Shown here in pieces: positions 1 to 8,038 of a DNA stretch of 16,544 bases. The first letter of the stretch is position 1; every line of letters begins with the position of its first letter. The notes under the pieces are model-generated. The model was not told the origin of the DNA. It saw only the letters and a program-made list of their open reading frames with translations, and searched no databases. Location of the stretch: positions 1 to 16,544 of the forward strand of contig CALVVC010000012.1 of NCBI GenBank assembly GCA_944363755.1, given 5' to 3'. A program made the position numbers and the translations under genes. The stretch comes from an uncultured Bacilli bacterium. GTDB lineage: Bacteria > Bacillota_I > Bacilli_A > RF39 > UBA660.

Positions 1-70
1 TTAATATTCATGAATAAAACAAAACAAATTAGTCCATTATATGAATGTAATAAATTAATGAGGAGGAATT

Positions 71-277
71 ATGGAAACATTAAAAAAAATATGTTTAGTC
101 CTAATTATAATAGGAGCGATAAACTGGGCCTTAGTAGGCTTATTTGAACTAGATTTAGTTGCAACACTATTTGGAGGTAGTGATGAACTACTAGCAAGAT
201 TAGTTTATATTATAATAGGAATAGCCGGTCTAATTGACATAAGTATTCTTTTTGACCATTTAGACCATCATGACTAA
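71..277 (+). CDS. DUF378 family small membrane protein
   Basis: A 68-residue protein with two hydrophobic segments (about residues 5-25 and 42-60) and a short His/Asp-rich tail (residues 63-68). The sequence INWALVGLFELDLVA followed by an FGG turn is the hallmark of the DUF378/YuzA family, whose function is not known; the protein is expected in the cytoplasmic membrane. The start is well supported by GAGGAGG ending 4 bases before the ATG. It stands alone on the plus strand and converges on the cdaA-cdaR operon, sharing a terminator with it. The family call is from memory of the conserved motif, and length and topology agree. The acidic/His tail might bind metal, but that is only a guess. Confidence 0.85.
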   Translation: METLKKICLVLIIIGAINWALVGLFELDLVATLFGGSDELLARLVYIIIGIAGLIDISILFDHLDHHD

Positions 278-304
278 AAAAGAGATTCAATAGAATCTCT
301 TTTA
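276..304. terminator. bidirectional intrinsic terminator
   Basis: A perfect 8-bp stem (281-288 with 293-300, loop AATA) has a T run on the plus side and an A run (276-280) on the other, so it can end transcription from both the DUF378 gene and the convergent cda operon. The cdaR stop codon (302-304) abuts the stem. Confidence 0.85.
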
Positions 305-1660
305 ATTATTAGCAGTTATTCTAACTTTTACTTTCTTAGTCTTAGGTGTATAGTTAAGTTTAACATCGTCTCCTCTAACTTTAACTTCTACTTCATGTTC
401 TCCAACTCCAAGTCCTTCTAAATCTACATAAGCATATATAGTAGATGAATCTATACTATCAATAATAGATTTACTACCAGTAACAACTACAGTAACACGA
501 CTATCTTCTTCTGATAAAGCCTGTACTCTATAAGAAGAATCTAAATTCTCTGTAGCAATAGAAACATTACTAATTTCTCTAGTTGTAGAATCATCAAGTG
601 TTACATTAACAGTAATAGTTTTTTCACTTATCTCAGTAACACCATTAGGACGTTTCAAAGTAACAGTATATTCTTTATCATCATCAAGACCTGTAACATC
701 AACTTCAACTTCTAAAGAATCTAACTTTTCTAAAGCCTCTTCACTACCATACACTGTAACACTATCTATATTACTACTAAGTGATCTAATCGCTTTACCA
801 AAAGCAAGTTCTCCTTTAGGAACAATCTCAATAGGTAATTCTTTAGATGGACTAGAAACCGTTACTTTAGCAGTCACAGACTTAGGAACAATTTCTACAT
901 CTACCATCTTACCATCAGCATCATATGCAACTAAAGGAACATCTTCAAGAGTAATATCTCCAGCTTCTTGTCTAGGGAAATTATCAACATCAACAAGTGC
1001 TCTAACAGTTGCAACCTCATCAAGCTTATAAGCTGCTCCTTTAACAATCACTTCACTTCTATCAAGCTCTACACTATCTATATTTAATTTAGTATCTAAA
1101 TTATCTTTATGTAATACATCATAAGTAAGTGTTTTAGTAGCACTAACTTTATCATAGATTGTAACAGTAACAGTAGATGGATCAAGTCTATAATCTATTG
1201 ATTTTAATTGTTGTGTATATTTAAGTGTTACTTTATGCTGACCAGGTTTTAAACCCGTCAAGTCAACAGTAACTCCTCCTGTAGGAGATTGTTTTGCCAA
1301 GAAAATATGTCTTTTCTGACCTACTAAAGTTATATCAACACTATCAGGCAATCCTTCAACAACATAAGCCTCTTCATTATATGTAGCCGTAACTTTTTGA
1401 TCATATAAAATTTCTGCATATTGATCAATCATAGTATTACCTTCACTATCAATAATAAAGAAAACTGCTAAAGCCAAGACTAAACTTATCACAATTAAGG
1501 TTTGCTTCTTCCCCATAAGTCGTTCTAAACCCTTACTATTACTTTTAGAAAAATCTATTATTTTAAGAATTAACTTAGTAATAGGAGTAATTAACCACTT
1601 ATCAAAGAATGACCCTATATGACGAAAAAATTTTCCTATACTTCTAATTATCTTCTTCAT
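302..1660 (-). CDS. cdaR: CdaR-like YbbR-domain regulator of diadenylate cyclase
   Basis: A 452-residue protein: a basic cytoplasmic N-terminus (1-50), one membrane helix (about 52-70), then an extracytoplasmic region of about 380 residues built of repeated beta-rich YbbR-like units, which I count as four (roughly 85-165, 175-265, 275-355, 365-450). Signs of the family include 'VDLTGLKPGQHKVTL' and repeated 'VDVTGL'/'VDLEGL' phrases. In Bacillota CdaR is a membrane partner that modulates the CdaA cyclase. It lies directly after cdaA and overlaps it by 17 bases. Its Shine-Dalgarno sequence (GAGGAAGAG) is embedded in the codons for the acidic CdaA tail, so translational coupling is likely. The N-terminal cytoplasmic segment is longer than is usual for the family as I know it. 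glmM, the common third member of this cluster, is not present downstream. Confidence 0.88.
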   Translation of the reverse strand: MKKIIRSIGKFFRHIGSFFDKWLITPITKLILKIIDFSKSNSKGLERLMGKKQTLIVISLVLALAVFFIIDSEGNTMIDQYAEILYDQKVTATYNEEAYVVEGLPDSVDITLVGQKRHIFLAKQSPTGGVTVDLTGLKPGQHKVTLKYTQQLKSIDYRLDPSTVTVTIYDKVSATKTLTYDVLHKDNLDTKLNIDSVELDRSEVIVKGAAYKLDEVATVRALVDVDNFPRQEAGDITLEDVPLVAYDADGKMVDVEIVPKSVTAKVTVSSPSKELPIEIVPKGELAFGKAIRSLSSNIDSVTVYGSEEALEKLDSLEVEVDVTGLDDDKEYTVTLKRPNGVTEISEKTITVNVTLDDSTTREISNVSIATENLDSSYRVQALSEEDSRVTVVVTGSKSIIDSIDSSTIYAYVDLEGLGVGEHEVEVKVRGDDVKLNYTPKTKKVKVRITANN

Positions 1661-2477
1661 ATATCTCTTCCTCTTCTATTTCTTCTTCATCGTACTCATT
1701 ACTAGTCTTAGGCTTCAATTCATTTATTAACATCATTCTAACATCATCTATTGATAAGTTATAAAAAAGTTCCCCTTTAATAGCAACTGAAAGTCTACCA
1801 GTTTCTTCTGAAACTACTAACGCAATTGCATCAGTCTCTTCAGCAATACCAAGCGCAGCTCTATGTCTTGTTCCAAGCCTTTTATTAATTTTCGTACTAC
1901 TACTAGTAGGGAATACTGCTCCTGCACAAGTTATACGATCTCCTTGAATAATAACTCCTCCATCATGTAAAGGATTACCCTCATAGAATATTGCTATTAA
2001 CAAATCACTTGATAAATCTGCATAGAGTTTCTTAGCTTTATCTATATAATTTCCTAAACTAATATCTCTTTCTAAAACAATCAAAGCTCCAATTTTATTT
2101 TTTCTTAAATAATCCATCGCTTGTGTCAATTGATAAACTAAATGTTCTCTTTCGTCGACAGTAAGCACTTTATGTCGACCTAATAATTGATTTCTACCTA
2201 ACTGCTCTAAAATATTTCTAATTTCAGGCTGAAAAATAACAATTAAAGCAAGAGGTCCATACATAATAACATACTCTAAAAGCAAACCAACAGTTGTAAA
2301 ACCACATAAATCACTAATTATTTTTAAAATGATAATAATGATAACTCCCTTAAATAAAAGAGTAAGCTTAACACTATTTCTAATATTTTTTAAAATGATA
2401 TAAAACATTAACCAAACAATCGATATATCGACAATTTTCCTTATAATTGTCAAAACACTTGTAACAGTAATAACCAT
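1644..2477 (-). CDS. cdaA: diadenylate cyclase CdaA (DisA_N domain)
   Basis: A membrane enzyme that condenses two ATP to c-di-AMP, the messenger controlling potassium and osmolyte balance and cell-wall state. The 277-residue protein has three N-terminal membrane helices (about 15-31, 38-57, 62-82), a linker helix, then the DisA_N catalytic domain (about 100-250). Visible catalytic motifs are HDGG (171-174, the family's DGA motif with Gly replacing Ala), GTRHR (202-206) and SEETG (223-227). The C-terminus (258-277) is a highly acidic tail that is absent from typical CdaA. The ATG start has AGGAGA upstream. It is the second gene of a minus-strand operon, 21 bases after the anchored low-complexity protein and overlapping cdaR. 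The assignment is firm; the effect of the DGG variant on activity is unknown. Confidence 0.95.
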   Translation of the reverse strand: MVITVTSVLTIIRKIVDISIVWLMFYIILKNIRNSVKLTLLFKGVIIIIILKIISDLCGFTTVGLLLEYVIMYGPLALIVIFQPEIRNILEQLGRNQLLGRHKVLTVDEREHLVYQLTQAMDYLRKNKIGALIVLERDISLGNYIDKAKKLYADLSSDLLIAIFYEGNPLHDGGVIIQGDRITCAGAVFPTSSSTKINKRLGTRHRAALGIAEETDAIALVVSEETGRLSVAIKGELFYNLSIDDVRMMLINELKPKTSNEYDEEEIEEEEIYEEDN

Positions 2478-2498
2478 AAAATCTCTCCTAACTGTCTA

Positions 2499-3095
2499 TT
2501 AAATTGTATTATCATTTCCATCTTGATTAATAGTTGGTATAACTACTTGATTAACTTCACTAGATGGAGTAGTTACATTATTAGTAGCCTGTTCTACCTG
2601 CGGATTGACTACAGTAGGTGTAACTACATTACTAGGTTGTGACACCTCTACTTGTGTTATAACATTTTTTACCTGCGAATCATCTACTGAAGTAGTACTA
2701 TTATCAACAGTATTTAAAGAAACAGCACTTGTAACTTCAGTAATTGTTGGTTCTGCAACAACATTAGTATCATCAACACCACTATCAGAATCAGTATTAT
2801 TAACAATACTAGTTGGAACCTCTTCAGAAACTATAGCATCACTAACAGGCTCATTAATAGGTGTTGTAACAGAAGTACTAGTAACTTGTGTATCATTAAC
2901 TACATTATCTTGAATAACTGCTGTATTATTAGTATCATCAACAGTAGCATATTTTTCCTTCTCATTTTTATTCTTAATACCTTTCTCTGCTAAATATCCA
3001 ATACAAGCAAAGATAAGAATAACTAAAACTACTACCCAAACGATATAAAAAGGGCCATCAAGTGTATCCCTAAAAAATTCAATAACAATATCCAT
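2499..3095 (-). CDS. single-pass membrane protein with Thr/Val/Asn-rich tail
   Basis: A 198-residue protein with one strong membrane helix (about residues 16-36), a basic stretch (39-48), and a low-complexity tail of about 150 residues rich in Thr, Val, Asn, Ser and Asp with no Cys and few charges besides Asp/Glu. By the positive-inside rule the basic stretch suggests that the tail is cytoplasmic, though the composition resembles an extracellular linker. I do not recognise a family. A GTG start 9 bases upstream (3104) is possible, but AAGGTGG placed 5 bases before the ATG at 3095 overlaps that GTG, so I chose the ATG. It is the first gene of the cda operon, with a good promoter upstream, which hints at a role linked to c-di-AMP synthesis or the envelope; that is only inference. 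The plus-strand ORF across it is a shadow. Confidence 0.75.
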   Translation of the reverse strand: MDIVIEFFRDTLDGPFYIVWVVVLVILIFACIGYLAEKGIKNKNEKEKYATVDDTNNTAVIQDNVVNDTQVTSTSVTTPINEPVSDAIVSEEVPTSIVNNTDSDSGVDDTNVVAEPTITEVTSAVSLNTVDNSTTSVDDSQVKNVITQVEVSQPSNVVTPTVVNPQVEQATNNVTTPSSEVNQVVIPTINQDGNDNTI

Positions 3096-3123
3096 AAGCA
3101 CCACCTTTTATTCTTACTTTATT

Positions 3124-3152
3124 ATCATAACATGAGGACTTTTCTTTTTCAA
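3124..3152 (-). promoter_or_regulatory. sigma-A type promoter of the cda operon
   Basis: On the minus strand, TTGAAA (3147-3152) and TATGAT (3124-3129) are separated by exactly 17 bases; each matches the consensus at five of six positions. Transcription would begin near 3117, about 20 bases before the first start codon of the operon. Confidence 0.65.
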
Positions 3153-3185
3153 CAAAAGAACTAAAATTTATAAAATAAAAATAAA

Positions 3186-3602
3186 TTATTTATGCAATTT
3201 CATGTATATAGTATCAACTTTTTCTCCATTAATAATTGCAATATTCTTATCTACTTTATAAGTCCTAAAACCTAACTTTTTATATAAATGAATTGCTCTA
3301 TCATTATTAGAATAGACACCCAAATAAATTTCCTCCAATTTCAGCACTATTTAAAGTTATGTTATCAAAATCAACATTTCCAATAAAATATCCACTTTTT
3401 TATCAAACATTGATAATATAATCAAAGTATCAGTTTCCAAAGCTTCTTTTACACACATATACTAAGTATAAGGTTTAGGATTATCAGTACTACATTTATG
3501 TATATTAGGATTATTAAATAACTTTAAATACTCATCTATCAAATCATATGAAACATTTACATAATAAATATTATCTGATTCTAATATAACTTCTCTATTC
3601 AT
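3186..3602 (-). pseudogene. decayed GNAT-family N-acetyltransferase
   Basis: Reading the minus strand from an ATG at 3602 (GGAGT upstream, a TATAAT-like box at 3636-3641), about 46 codons end at an in-frame TAG (after NPKPYT). The frame continues (YMCVKEALETDTLIILSMFDKK), then must shift to read SGYFIGNVDFDNI with AEIGG, and shift again to read EEIYLGVYSNNDRAIHLYKKLGF and a C-terminus ending at TAA 3186-3188. 'NNDRAIHLYKKLGF' is the classic acetyl-CoA-binding end of a GNAT domain. The gene therefore carries one nonsense mutation and two frameshifts and should not make a working enzyme. The substrate cannot be told. It lies between the cda promoter and the AbiE pair in what looks like a decaying accessory patch. 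Confidence 0.8.
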
Positions 3603-3660
3603 AAACACTCCAAAAATAACTTTTCAACCAATATAATTATACTACAAAATCAATTAAAAA

Positions 3661-3740
3661 TCACACAGTAATAACTAAATTAGATTTTAAATAATTAATA
3701 ATAATATCTTTTAAATCAGTAATTTCCACATCTAGCCAAT
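3661..3740 (-). pseudogene. frameshifted C-terminal piece of the AbiEii-like toxin
   Basis: Minus-strand codons in the frame next to that of the toxin gene encode NNWLDVEITDLKDIIINYL and a few more residues before TGA (3661-3663). This resembles the NWL...F/L-helix end seen in AbiEii-like proteins. The segment has no start of its own and is best read as the original C-terminus, cut off by loss of one A from a poly-A run. Confidence 0.6.
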
Positions 3741-4481
3741 TATTTTTCTATTACTCATTGTTTTTATATAGTTCTTATCTGATAATACATTATTAACAAC
3801 CTTAATAAGTTTTTCCAAAGAATCAATGTCATTTATCCTATGACTAAAAACCTTTTTATTCAAAATCTTAACAACTTTACTACTATCAATATTACCATTT
3901 TTTATTAGCCAATATAAATCATAAAAATCTTTATACCGTGTAGATAGCAATCCAAATTTAATAACTGGAATAAGCTTTTCAACAAAAATTTGTTCTTTAG
4001 AATTAACCATCAATAATATTCTTTGATTTTCTATACAAGAATCAAAATAGAACTCATCTTGAGCAATATCAAATTCAGTATTAACACCAACATCAATTTT
4101 TGCAGTAATTTCATTACCGAAATTATCTCTTATTATTAATGGAATACGTTTACCCTTATAATCCTGATGGTTTAAATTTACAATTTCCCCCTTATCAACA
4201 ATAATATCAATGCCATTCATTTTATAAGAAGTAAAAATATTATATAAATTATCATCTGATAAAAATATTCTTATTAAATCCAAATCAATATCAATAGTAG
4301 CACGTCTAATATTATTAGATAAATTATACATCACTAGGCCACCTTTAATTGTTATATTATTTTTATATTTTGATTTAAATAAATAAGTTAAAATAATATC
4401 TTGGGCTACTTTTGCAGATGCATATATAGCATCATATCCTTCCTCTATATATTTATTAGTTAAATCTTTAATATTAATCAC
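3732..4481 (-). CDS. AbiEii/AbiGii-type nucleotidyltransferase toxin (C-terminally truncated)
   Basis: Toxin half of a type IV AbiE toxin-antitoxin and phage-abortive system: a DNA polymerase beta-like nucleotidyltransferase expected to block growth when its antitoxin fails. Visible signs in the 249 residues: the KGG motif (46-48), the metal-binding DID pair (D64, D66) in RRATIDIDLD, a KIDVG strand, and the RYKDFYDLYWL helix typical of the C-terminal half. It starts with GTG, overlapping the antitoxin stop as TAGTG, so the two are translationally coupled. The reading frame ends early at a TAG (3732-3734). In the next frame the sequence continues as NNWLDVEITDLKDIIINYLKSN to a TGA at 3661-3663; one extra A in the A run near 3741-3745 would join the two. 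The family call is firm; whether the truncated form is active is unknown. Confidence 0.85.
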   Translation of the reverse strand: MINIKDLTNKYIEEGYDAIYASAKVAQDIILTYLFKSKYKNNITIKGGLVMYNLSNNIRRATIDIDLDLIRIFLSDDNLYNIFTSYKMNGIDIIVDKGEIVNLNHQDYKGKRIPLIIRDNFGNEITAKIDVGVNTEFDIAQDEFYFDSCIENQRILLMVNSKEQIFVEKLIPVIKFGLLSTRYKDFYDLYWLIKNGNIDSSKVVKILNKKVFSHRINDIDSLEKLIKVVNNVLSDKNYIKTMSNRKIIG

Positions 4482-5029
4482 TAAAGTACTTCCTCTTGTA
4501 TTATTTTCAAATATTTATCTTTACTTTTAAAATTACTAAGATACTCTTGTATTTTTAAAAGATTTAATTCGTCAACAATTAATCTATAATTATTAATAAT
4601 TTCTTTATACATATCATAGGACATATTATTTTTATTTCTAACCAATTCTATCAACATCCTTTCTTTATCATATATTTTTATTCTAACATTATCATAATAT
4701 ATATAAGTTATTCCGATATTAAAATATCTATCATCCATAAAAGTTTGAATAATTCTATCATCTTTTATTTTTCTAGCTTTCTTCTTAGTTGATAAATAAT
4801 ATTTATTTGGAATATTATCAGTAAGTCCATAATAATAAAATGCACTATCAGAATTAAATACAGCATTATCATATTTCTTAGTTATAAATTCTAGTTCAGA
4901 ACATCTTGAATCAAAAGAGTAAAATCCACACTCTAATTTAAATAATCTCTTTTCGTTTAATGCCACTTTTATTTTTTTATCAGTATTAAACTTTTCAGTT
5001 TTTAACAATTCACTATATCTATACAACAT
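4481..5029 (-). CDS. AbiEi-type antitoxin / transcriptional autorepressor
   Basis: Antitoxin partner of the downstream AbiEii-like nucleotidyltransferase. The 182 residues begin with a winged helix (about 1-40; LYRYSELL, then ALNEKRLFKLECGFYSF, the family's 'rl..l.rGfY' wing) followed by the AbiEi C-terminal domain (ERMLIELVRNKNNMSYDMYKEII). Known AbiEi proteins neutralise the toxin and repress their own operon through inverted repeats in the promoter. The longest frame starts at a TTG at 5041, but that codon sits about at the predicted transcription start of the promoter at 5046-5074. The ATG at 5029, preceded by GGTGGG, is therefore the sensible start. The stop overlaps the toxin start by one base. 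The family match is by pattern only; neighbour and size support it. Confidence 0.8.
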   Translation of the reverse strand: MLYRYSELLKTEKFNTDKKIKVALNEKRLFKLECGFYSFDSRCSELEFITKKYDNAVFNSDSAFYYYGLTDNIPNKYYLSTKKKARKIKDDRIIQTFMDDRYFNIGITYIYYDNVRIKIYDKERMLIELVRNKNNMSYDMYKEIINNYRLIVDELNLLKIQEYLSNFKSKDKYLKIIQEEVL

Positions 5030-5045
5030 TCTACCCACCAACTAA

Positions 5046-5074
5046 ATTATAAAGTAAACGTCGGACAAAGTCAA
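5046..5074 (-). promoter_or_regulatory. promoter of the AbiE-type operon
   Basis: The minus strand carries TTGACT (5069-5074), a 17-base spacer, and a perfect TATAAT (5046-5051). Predicted transcription starts near 5039, giving a short leader before the ATG at 5029. The -35 box lies within the loop of an inverted repeat whose left arm fills the spacer. Confidence 0.8.
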
Positions 5075-5095
5075 CACTAAATCCGACATTTACTT
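5052..5095. promoter_or_regulatory. inverted repeat, likely antitoxin operator
   Basis: Arms of 14 bases (5052-5065 and 5082-5095) are inverted copies with one mismatch, separated by 16 bases that include the -35 box. One arm occupies the promoter spacer, so a bound protein would block RNA polymerase. AbiEi antitoxins are known to bind inverted repeats in their own promoters, which fits this position. Confidence 0.65.
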
Positions 5096-5481
5096 ACATA
5101 TATATTTATTAGTCTTGATAAAAAACAATTCATAAGTAACTATATTTAGAAATTCACACTAAGACCACTTTCTAAGTTAACAATAATATCCTTTTATCAA
5201 TAAGTAAACAATATTGTAACTTATTACAATACCTTCTTCATTATTAAAATGTAAGCTATTATCCATTTTTTCAAGAATAAAGAAAATCTTTATACTAATC
5301 TTCTGTCATTAAATAAAACCTCGTTTCGAATAAATTACAACATCTTTTGTTTATTTTTATAGTACCTTTTTATTATAAGATTAAACTACTACAATATTTT
5401 TCTAATTCACTAATTAACACTTCTAAATCTCTTAGAATTTTTTTATTATTAAAAAGCCTTTTAATTTGACTAATTTCCATA
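5096..5481. other. gene-free, probably decayed region beside tRNA-Thr
   Basis: About 385 bases with no convincing gene. On the minus strand there are short stop-broken frames, the longest a 35-codon frame (5373-5480) that starts directly at the tRNA 3' end without a ribosome binding site, and a 29-codon frame (MDNSLHFNNEEGIVISYN). They look like debris of a lost gene, but I recognise no family. Confidence 0.45.
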
Positions 5482-5558
5482 TGGTGCCGACTAAAGGATT
5501 CGAACCTTTGACCTACTGATTACGAATCAGTTGCTCATACCATCTGAGCTAAGCCGGC
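5482..5558 (-). tRNA. tRNA-Thr (anticodon CGU)
   Basis: A full cloverleaf reads on the minus strand: acceptor GCCGGCT/AGTCGGC, D arm GCTC/GAGC, anticodon stem ACTGA/TCAGT with loop TTCGTAA (anticodon CGT, decoding ACG, threonine), variable AGGTC, T arm AAAGG/CCTTT with TTCGAAT, discriminator A and an encoded CCA (5482-5484). The total is 77 bases. It borders the accessory patch at 3153-5481, consistent with tRNA genes serving as insertion points, though no att repeat is visible. Confidence 0.97.
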
Positions 5559-5560
5559 AT

Positions 5561-5593
5561 AAAAACTTTACTAATATAGTATAGCAAAGTTTT
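5561..5593 (-). terminator. terminator after the ABC exporter gene
   Basis: An A/T-rich 12-bp stem with one G-T pair (5562-5573 with 5582-5593, loop of 8) is followed on the minus strand by a T run. It lies between the exporter stop and the tRNA. The same bases include TATACT (5579-5584), a possible -10 box for the tRNA, so the role is not certain. Confidence 0.5.
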
Positions 5594-5603
5594 AAAAAAT
5601 AGT

Positions 5604-7934
5604 CTATTCCGCCCTAAGAGCAATAACAGGATCTTTCTTACTAGCCATACGAGATGGAACAAATCCACTTAAAACTGTCAAAGTTACGCTAATTATCAAA
5701 AGAGTAATAGCATGAACTGGATTAAGATTAGCAACAGAAGGTAAGTCTGTTAAACTCTCTATTATAGAGTTAATAGGGAAAGTAAAAAGGTAAGCTATAA
5801 CAAGTCCTAAAACACCACTACATACTCCAATAATAAATGTTTCTGCATTAAATACCCGAGTAATATCTTTACCTCTTGCCCCAAGTGCCCTTAAAATACC
5901 AATTTCTTTAGTTCTCTCAAGTACAGAAATATAGGTAATAATTGCAATCATAATACAAGAAACAACAAGAGAAATAGATGAAAATGCTATCAAGACATAA
6001 GTAACTGCATCCATAATACTACCAGATAAAGTACTAATTAAAGATGCATAATCAGTATATAATACTTGATTACTTTCTTCTTTATCTTCATTATAGTTAT
6101 CTAAATAATCAGTAATATAATCTTTAGTCTCAAAATCTTTTGGATAAATATAAATAATTGAAGGAGTTACTTCGGCCCCCAACACTCCTAAAATATTATC
6201 TTTAGTAATAGTAGAGTTTATTGTATCAAAATCCCCTCCTGTTAAAACATTATAATCTACTTCTTTCTGTCTATTAACAATCTCACTATCTTTATTTTTA
6301 TCAATAACTTCTGAGACTAAAGCAGAATTATAATAAATTCCAGACTGTGTTAAAGAGTTTTTATCTTCCTTACCCCTTAAAATAGCAGAAACTTTAACTG
6401 TAATAGCATCACTACTATTATACATATCTAAATAATCTTTACTAGGAACAAAATAGCCATTAATCTCATCATAATAAATATCATTAGGAATAACCTTAAA
6501 TTCTTTATTTAAAATATCATCAAAAGATATATTACTACTTGTATCAAATCCAAGTTGTTTTAAAGTACCACTATCAAGTTCATTAAAAGAATTAACAGCA
6601 ATTACAACAGAAGGAGCATCTATCTCAATAGATCCTGCTAATATATCATAATTATCTTCTAACATACTCTTACCATTAATTTTATCAGCATAAAGATTCC
6701 ATCCCATAACACCTATCATAGATGTAGTAGACATACTATAATTAGTACTAGTAGGAACTAATCCATAAGTACCATCATATTTTTTTGTAACAACATTTAA
6801 AGTAGTACCATACTGATAACTAATAGCAGAAATATTTTCTTTATCCATCTTCTCAATATAATTTACATAATCACTATCAATACTATTAATATGTATCATG
6901 GTTTCCAAACTATTTTCCCTAGGATAAATAACCTTATTATTAGAATATTCCTTACGCTTATCTCTAGTTTCTATTATCTCTTGCATTACTTCTTCATTAA
7001 TATTCATAGCCTCTTTACTAATTGTAATAGGCATCTGTGATAAACTATCCGCTTCATACTCATCTATTTTCTTTTGAAATCCATTAGATAATGATAATAT
7101 TAAAGCAATACCAATAATACCAATAGATGCTGCAAAAGATGTTAAGAAAGTTCTACCTTTCTTAGTTTTAATATTATTAAAAGAAAGTTTCAAAGCCGAA
7201 CTATATCTAAGTACAGTTTTCTTAATATTTAACTTTTCTTTAGAATTCTCTTTATCTTTAACAGGTTTACTATCAGATAAAATCTCTCCATCTTTAAGTT
7301 CAATAACCCGAGTTGCATAATCCTCTGCAAGTTCTCTATTATGTGTAACCATAATAACTAACTTATCTTTAGAAATTTCCTTAATAAGTTCCATTATTTG
7401 AACACTTGTAACAGAATCAAGTGCCCCAGTAGGTTCATCTGCTAAAATTATCTCTGGATCATTAACTAAAGCTCTAGCAATAGCAACTCTTTGCATCTGT
7501 CCCCCAGATAATTGATTAGGCTTTTTATGAGCATGATCTTTAAGTCCTACTCTATCTAAAGCATCAAGAGCCTTTTTTCTTCTATCTTTCTTTTTATACC
7601 CACTAAGTATTAAAGACATCTCAACATTTTCTAAAACACTAATATGACTAATTAAGTTATATGATTGAAATATAAAACCAACACAATTATTACGGTAATA
7701 ATCCCATTCTACGCTTTTAAACTTCTTAGTACTTTTATTATTAATAATTAAATCTCCACTATCATATCTATCAAGACCACCTAAAATATTTAAAAGAGTA
7801 GTCTTTCCACTACCACTACTTCCTAAAATAGCGACAAACTCACACTTTCTAAACTTTAAATTAACGTCATTTAAAGCGTGTTGAACAAAATCCCCTGTCT
7901 TATAACTTTTATTTATATTCTTTAACTCAAGCAT
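5604..7934 (-). CDS. MacB-like ABC exporter, fused ATPase and FtsX-type permease
   Basis: A 776-residue fusion. The N-terminal ATPase (1-225) has Walker A GSSGSGKTT (38-46), Q-loop Q90, signature LSGGQ (142-146), Walker B ILADEP (163-168) and switch His198. The permease follows: helix 1 at about 263-284, a large outside domain (285-640), then three helices (about 643-671, 697-720, 741-758) with the FtsX loop LERTKEIGILRALGA between helices 2 and 3. MacB-type proteins are mechanotransmission exporters acting as homodimers; in Gram-positives they export or resist peptides and antibiotics. The substrate is unknown. A near-consensus AAGGAGGAATTT precedes the ATG. No partner permease, two-component system or membrane-fusion protein is nearby, so it appears to be transcribed alone. 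Confidence 0.92.
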   Translation of the reverse strand: MLELKNINKSYKTGDFVQHALNDVNLKFRKCEFVAILGSSGSGKTTLLNILGGLDRYDSGDLIINNKSTKKFKSVEWDYYRNNCVGFIFQSYNLISHISVLENVEMSLILSGYKKKDRRKKALDALDRVGLKDHAHKKPNQLSGGQMQRVAIARALVNDPEIILADEPTGALDSVTSVQIMELIKEISKDKLVIMVTHNRELAEDYATRVIELKDGEILSDSKPVKDKENSKEKLNIKKTVLRYSSALKLSFNNIKTKKGRTFLTSFAASIGIIGIALILSLSNGFQKKIDEYEADSLSQMPITISKEAMNINEEVMQEIIETRDKRKEYSNNKVIYPRENSLETMIHINSIDSDYVNYIEKMDKENISAISYQYGTTLNVVTKKYDGTYGLVPTSTNYSMSTTSMIGVMGWNLYADKINGKSMLEDNYDILAGSIEIDAPSVVIAVNSFNELDSGTLKQLGFDTSSNISFDDILNKEFKVIPNDIYYDEINGYFVPSKDYLDMYNSSDAITVKVSAILRGKEDKNSLTQSGIYYNSALVSEVIDKNKDSEIVNRQKEVDYNVLTGGDFDTINSTITKDNILGVLGAEVTPSIIYIYPKDFETKDYITDYLDNYNEDKEESNQVLYTDYASLISTLSGSIMDAVTYVLIAFSSISLVVSCIMIAIITYISVLERTKEIGILRALGARGKDITRVFNAETFIIGVCSGVLGLVIAYLFTFPINSIIESLTDLPSVANLNPVHAITLLIISVTLTVLSGFVPSRMASKKDPVIALRAE

Positions 7935-8038
7935 AAATTCCTCCTTAATCTTTCCATAACTATTATATACTATAAATTAATATTTTTATTTATTTTTTTC
8001 AAAGATAATGCTAAAATAAATACAAGGGAGGGATTAAT

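Noticed and set aside
5..16. Palindrome TATTCATGAATA at the window edge
   Set aside because: Too short and too AT-rich to call an operator without the upstream sequence.
2605..2913. Plus-strand 102-codon frame opposite the anchored low-complexity protein
   Set aside because: It is the antisense shadow of a Thr/Val/Asn-repeat gene: same low complexity, no ribosome site, and the minus-strand frame has promoter, membrane helix and operon context.
5373..5480. 35-codon frame starting at the tRNA-Thr 3' end (MEISQIKRLFNNKK...)
   Set aside because: Its upstream bases are the tRNA CCA end, so it has no ribosome site, and its downstream continuation is full of stops. More likely debris than a gene.
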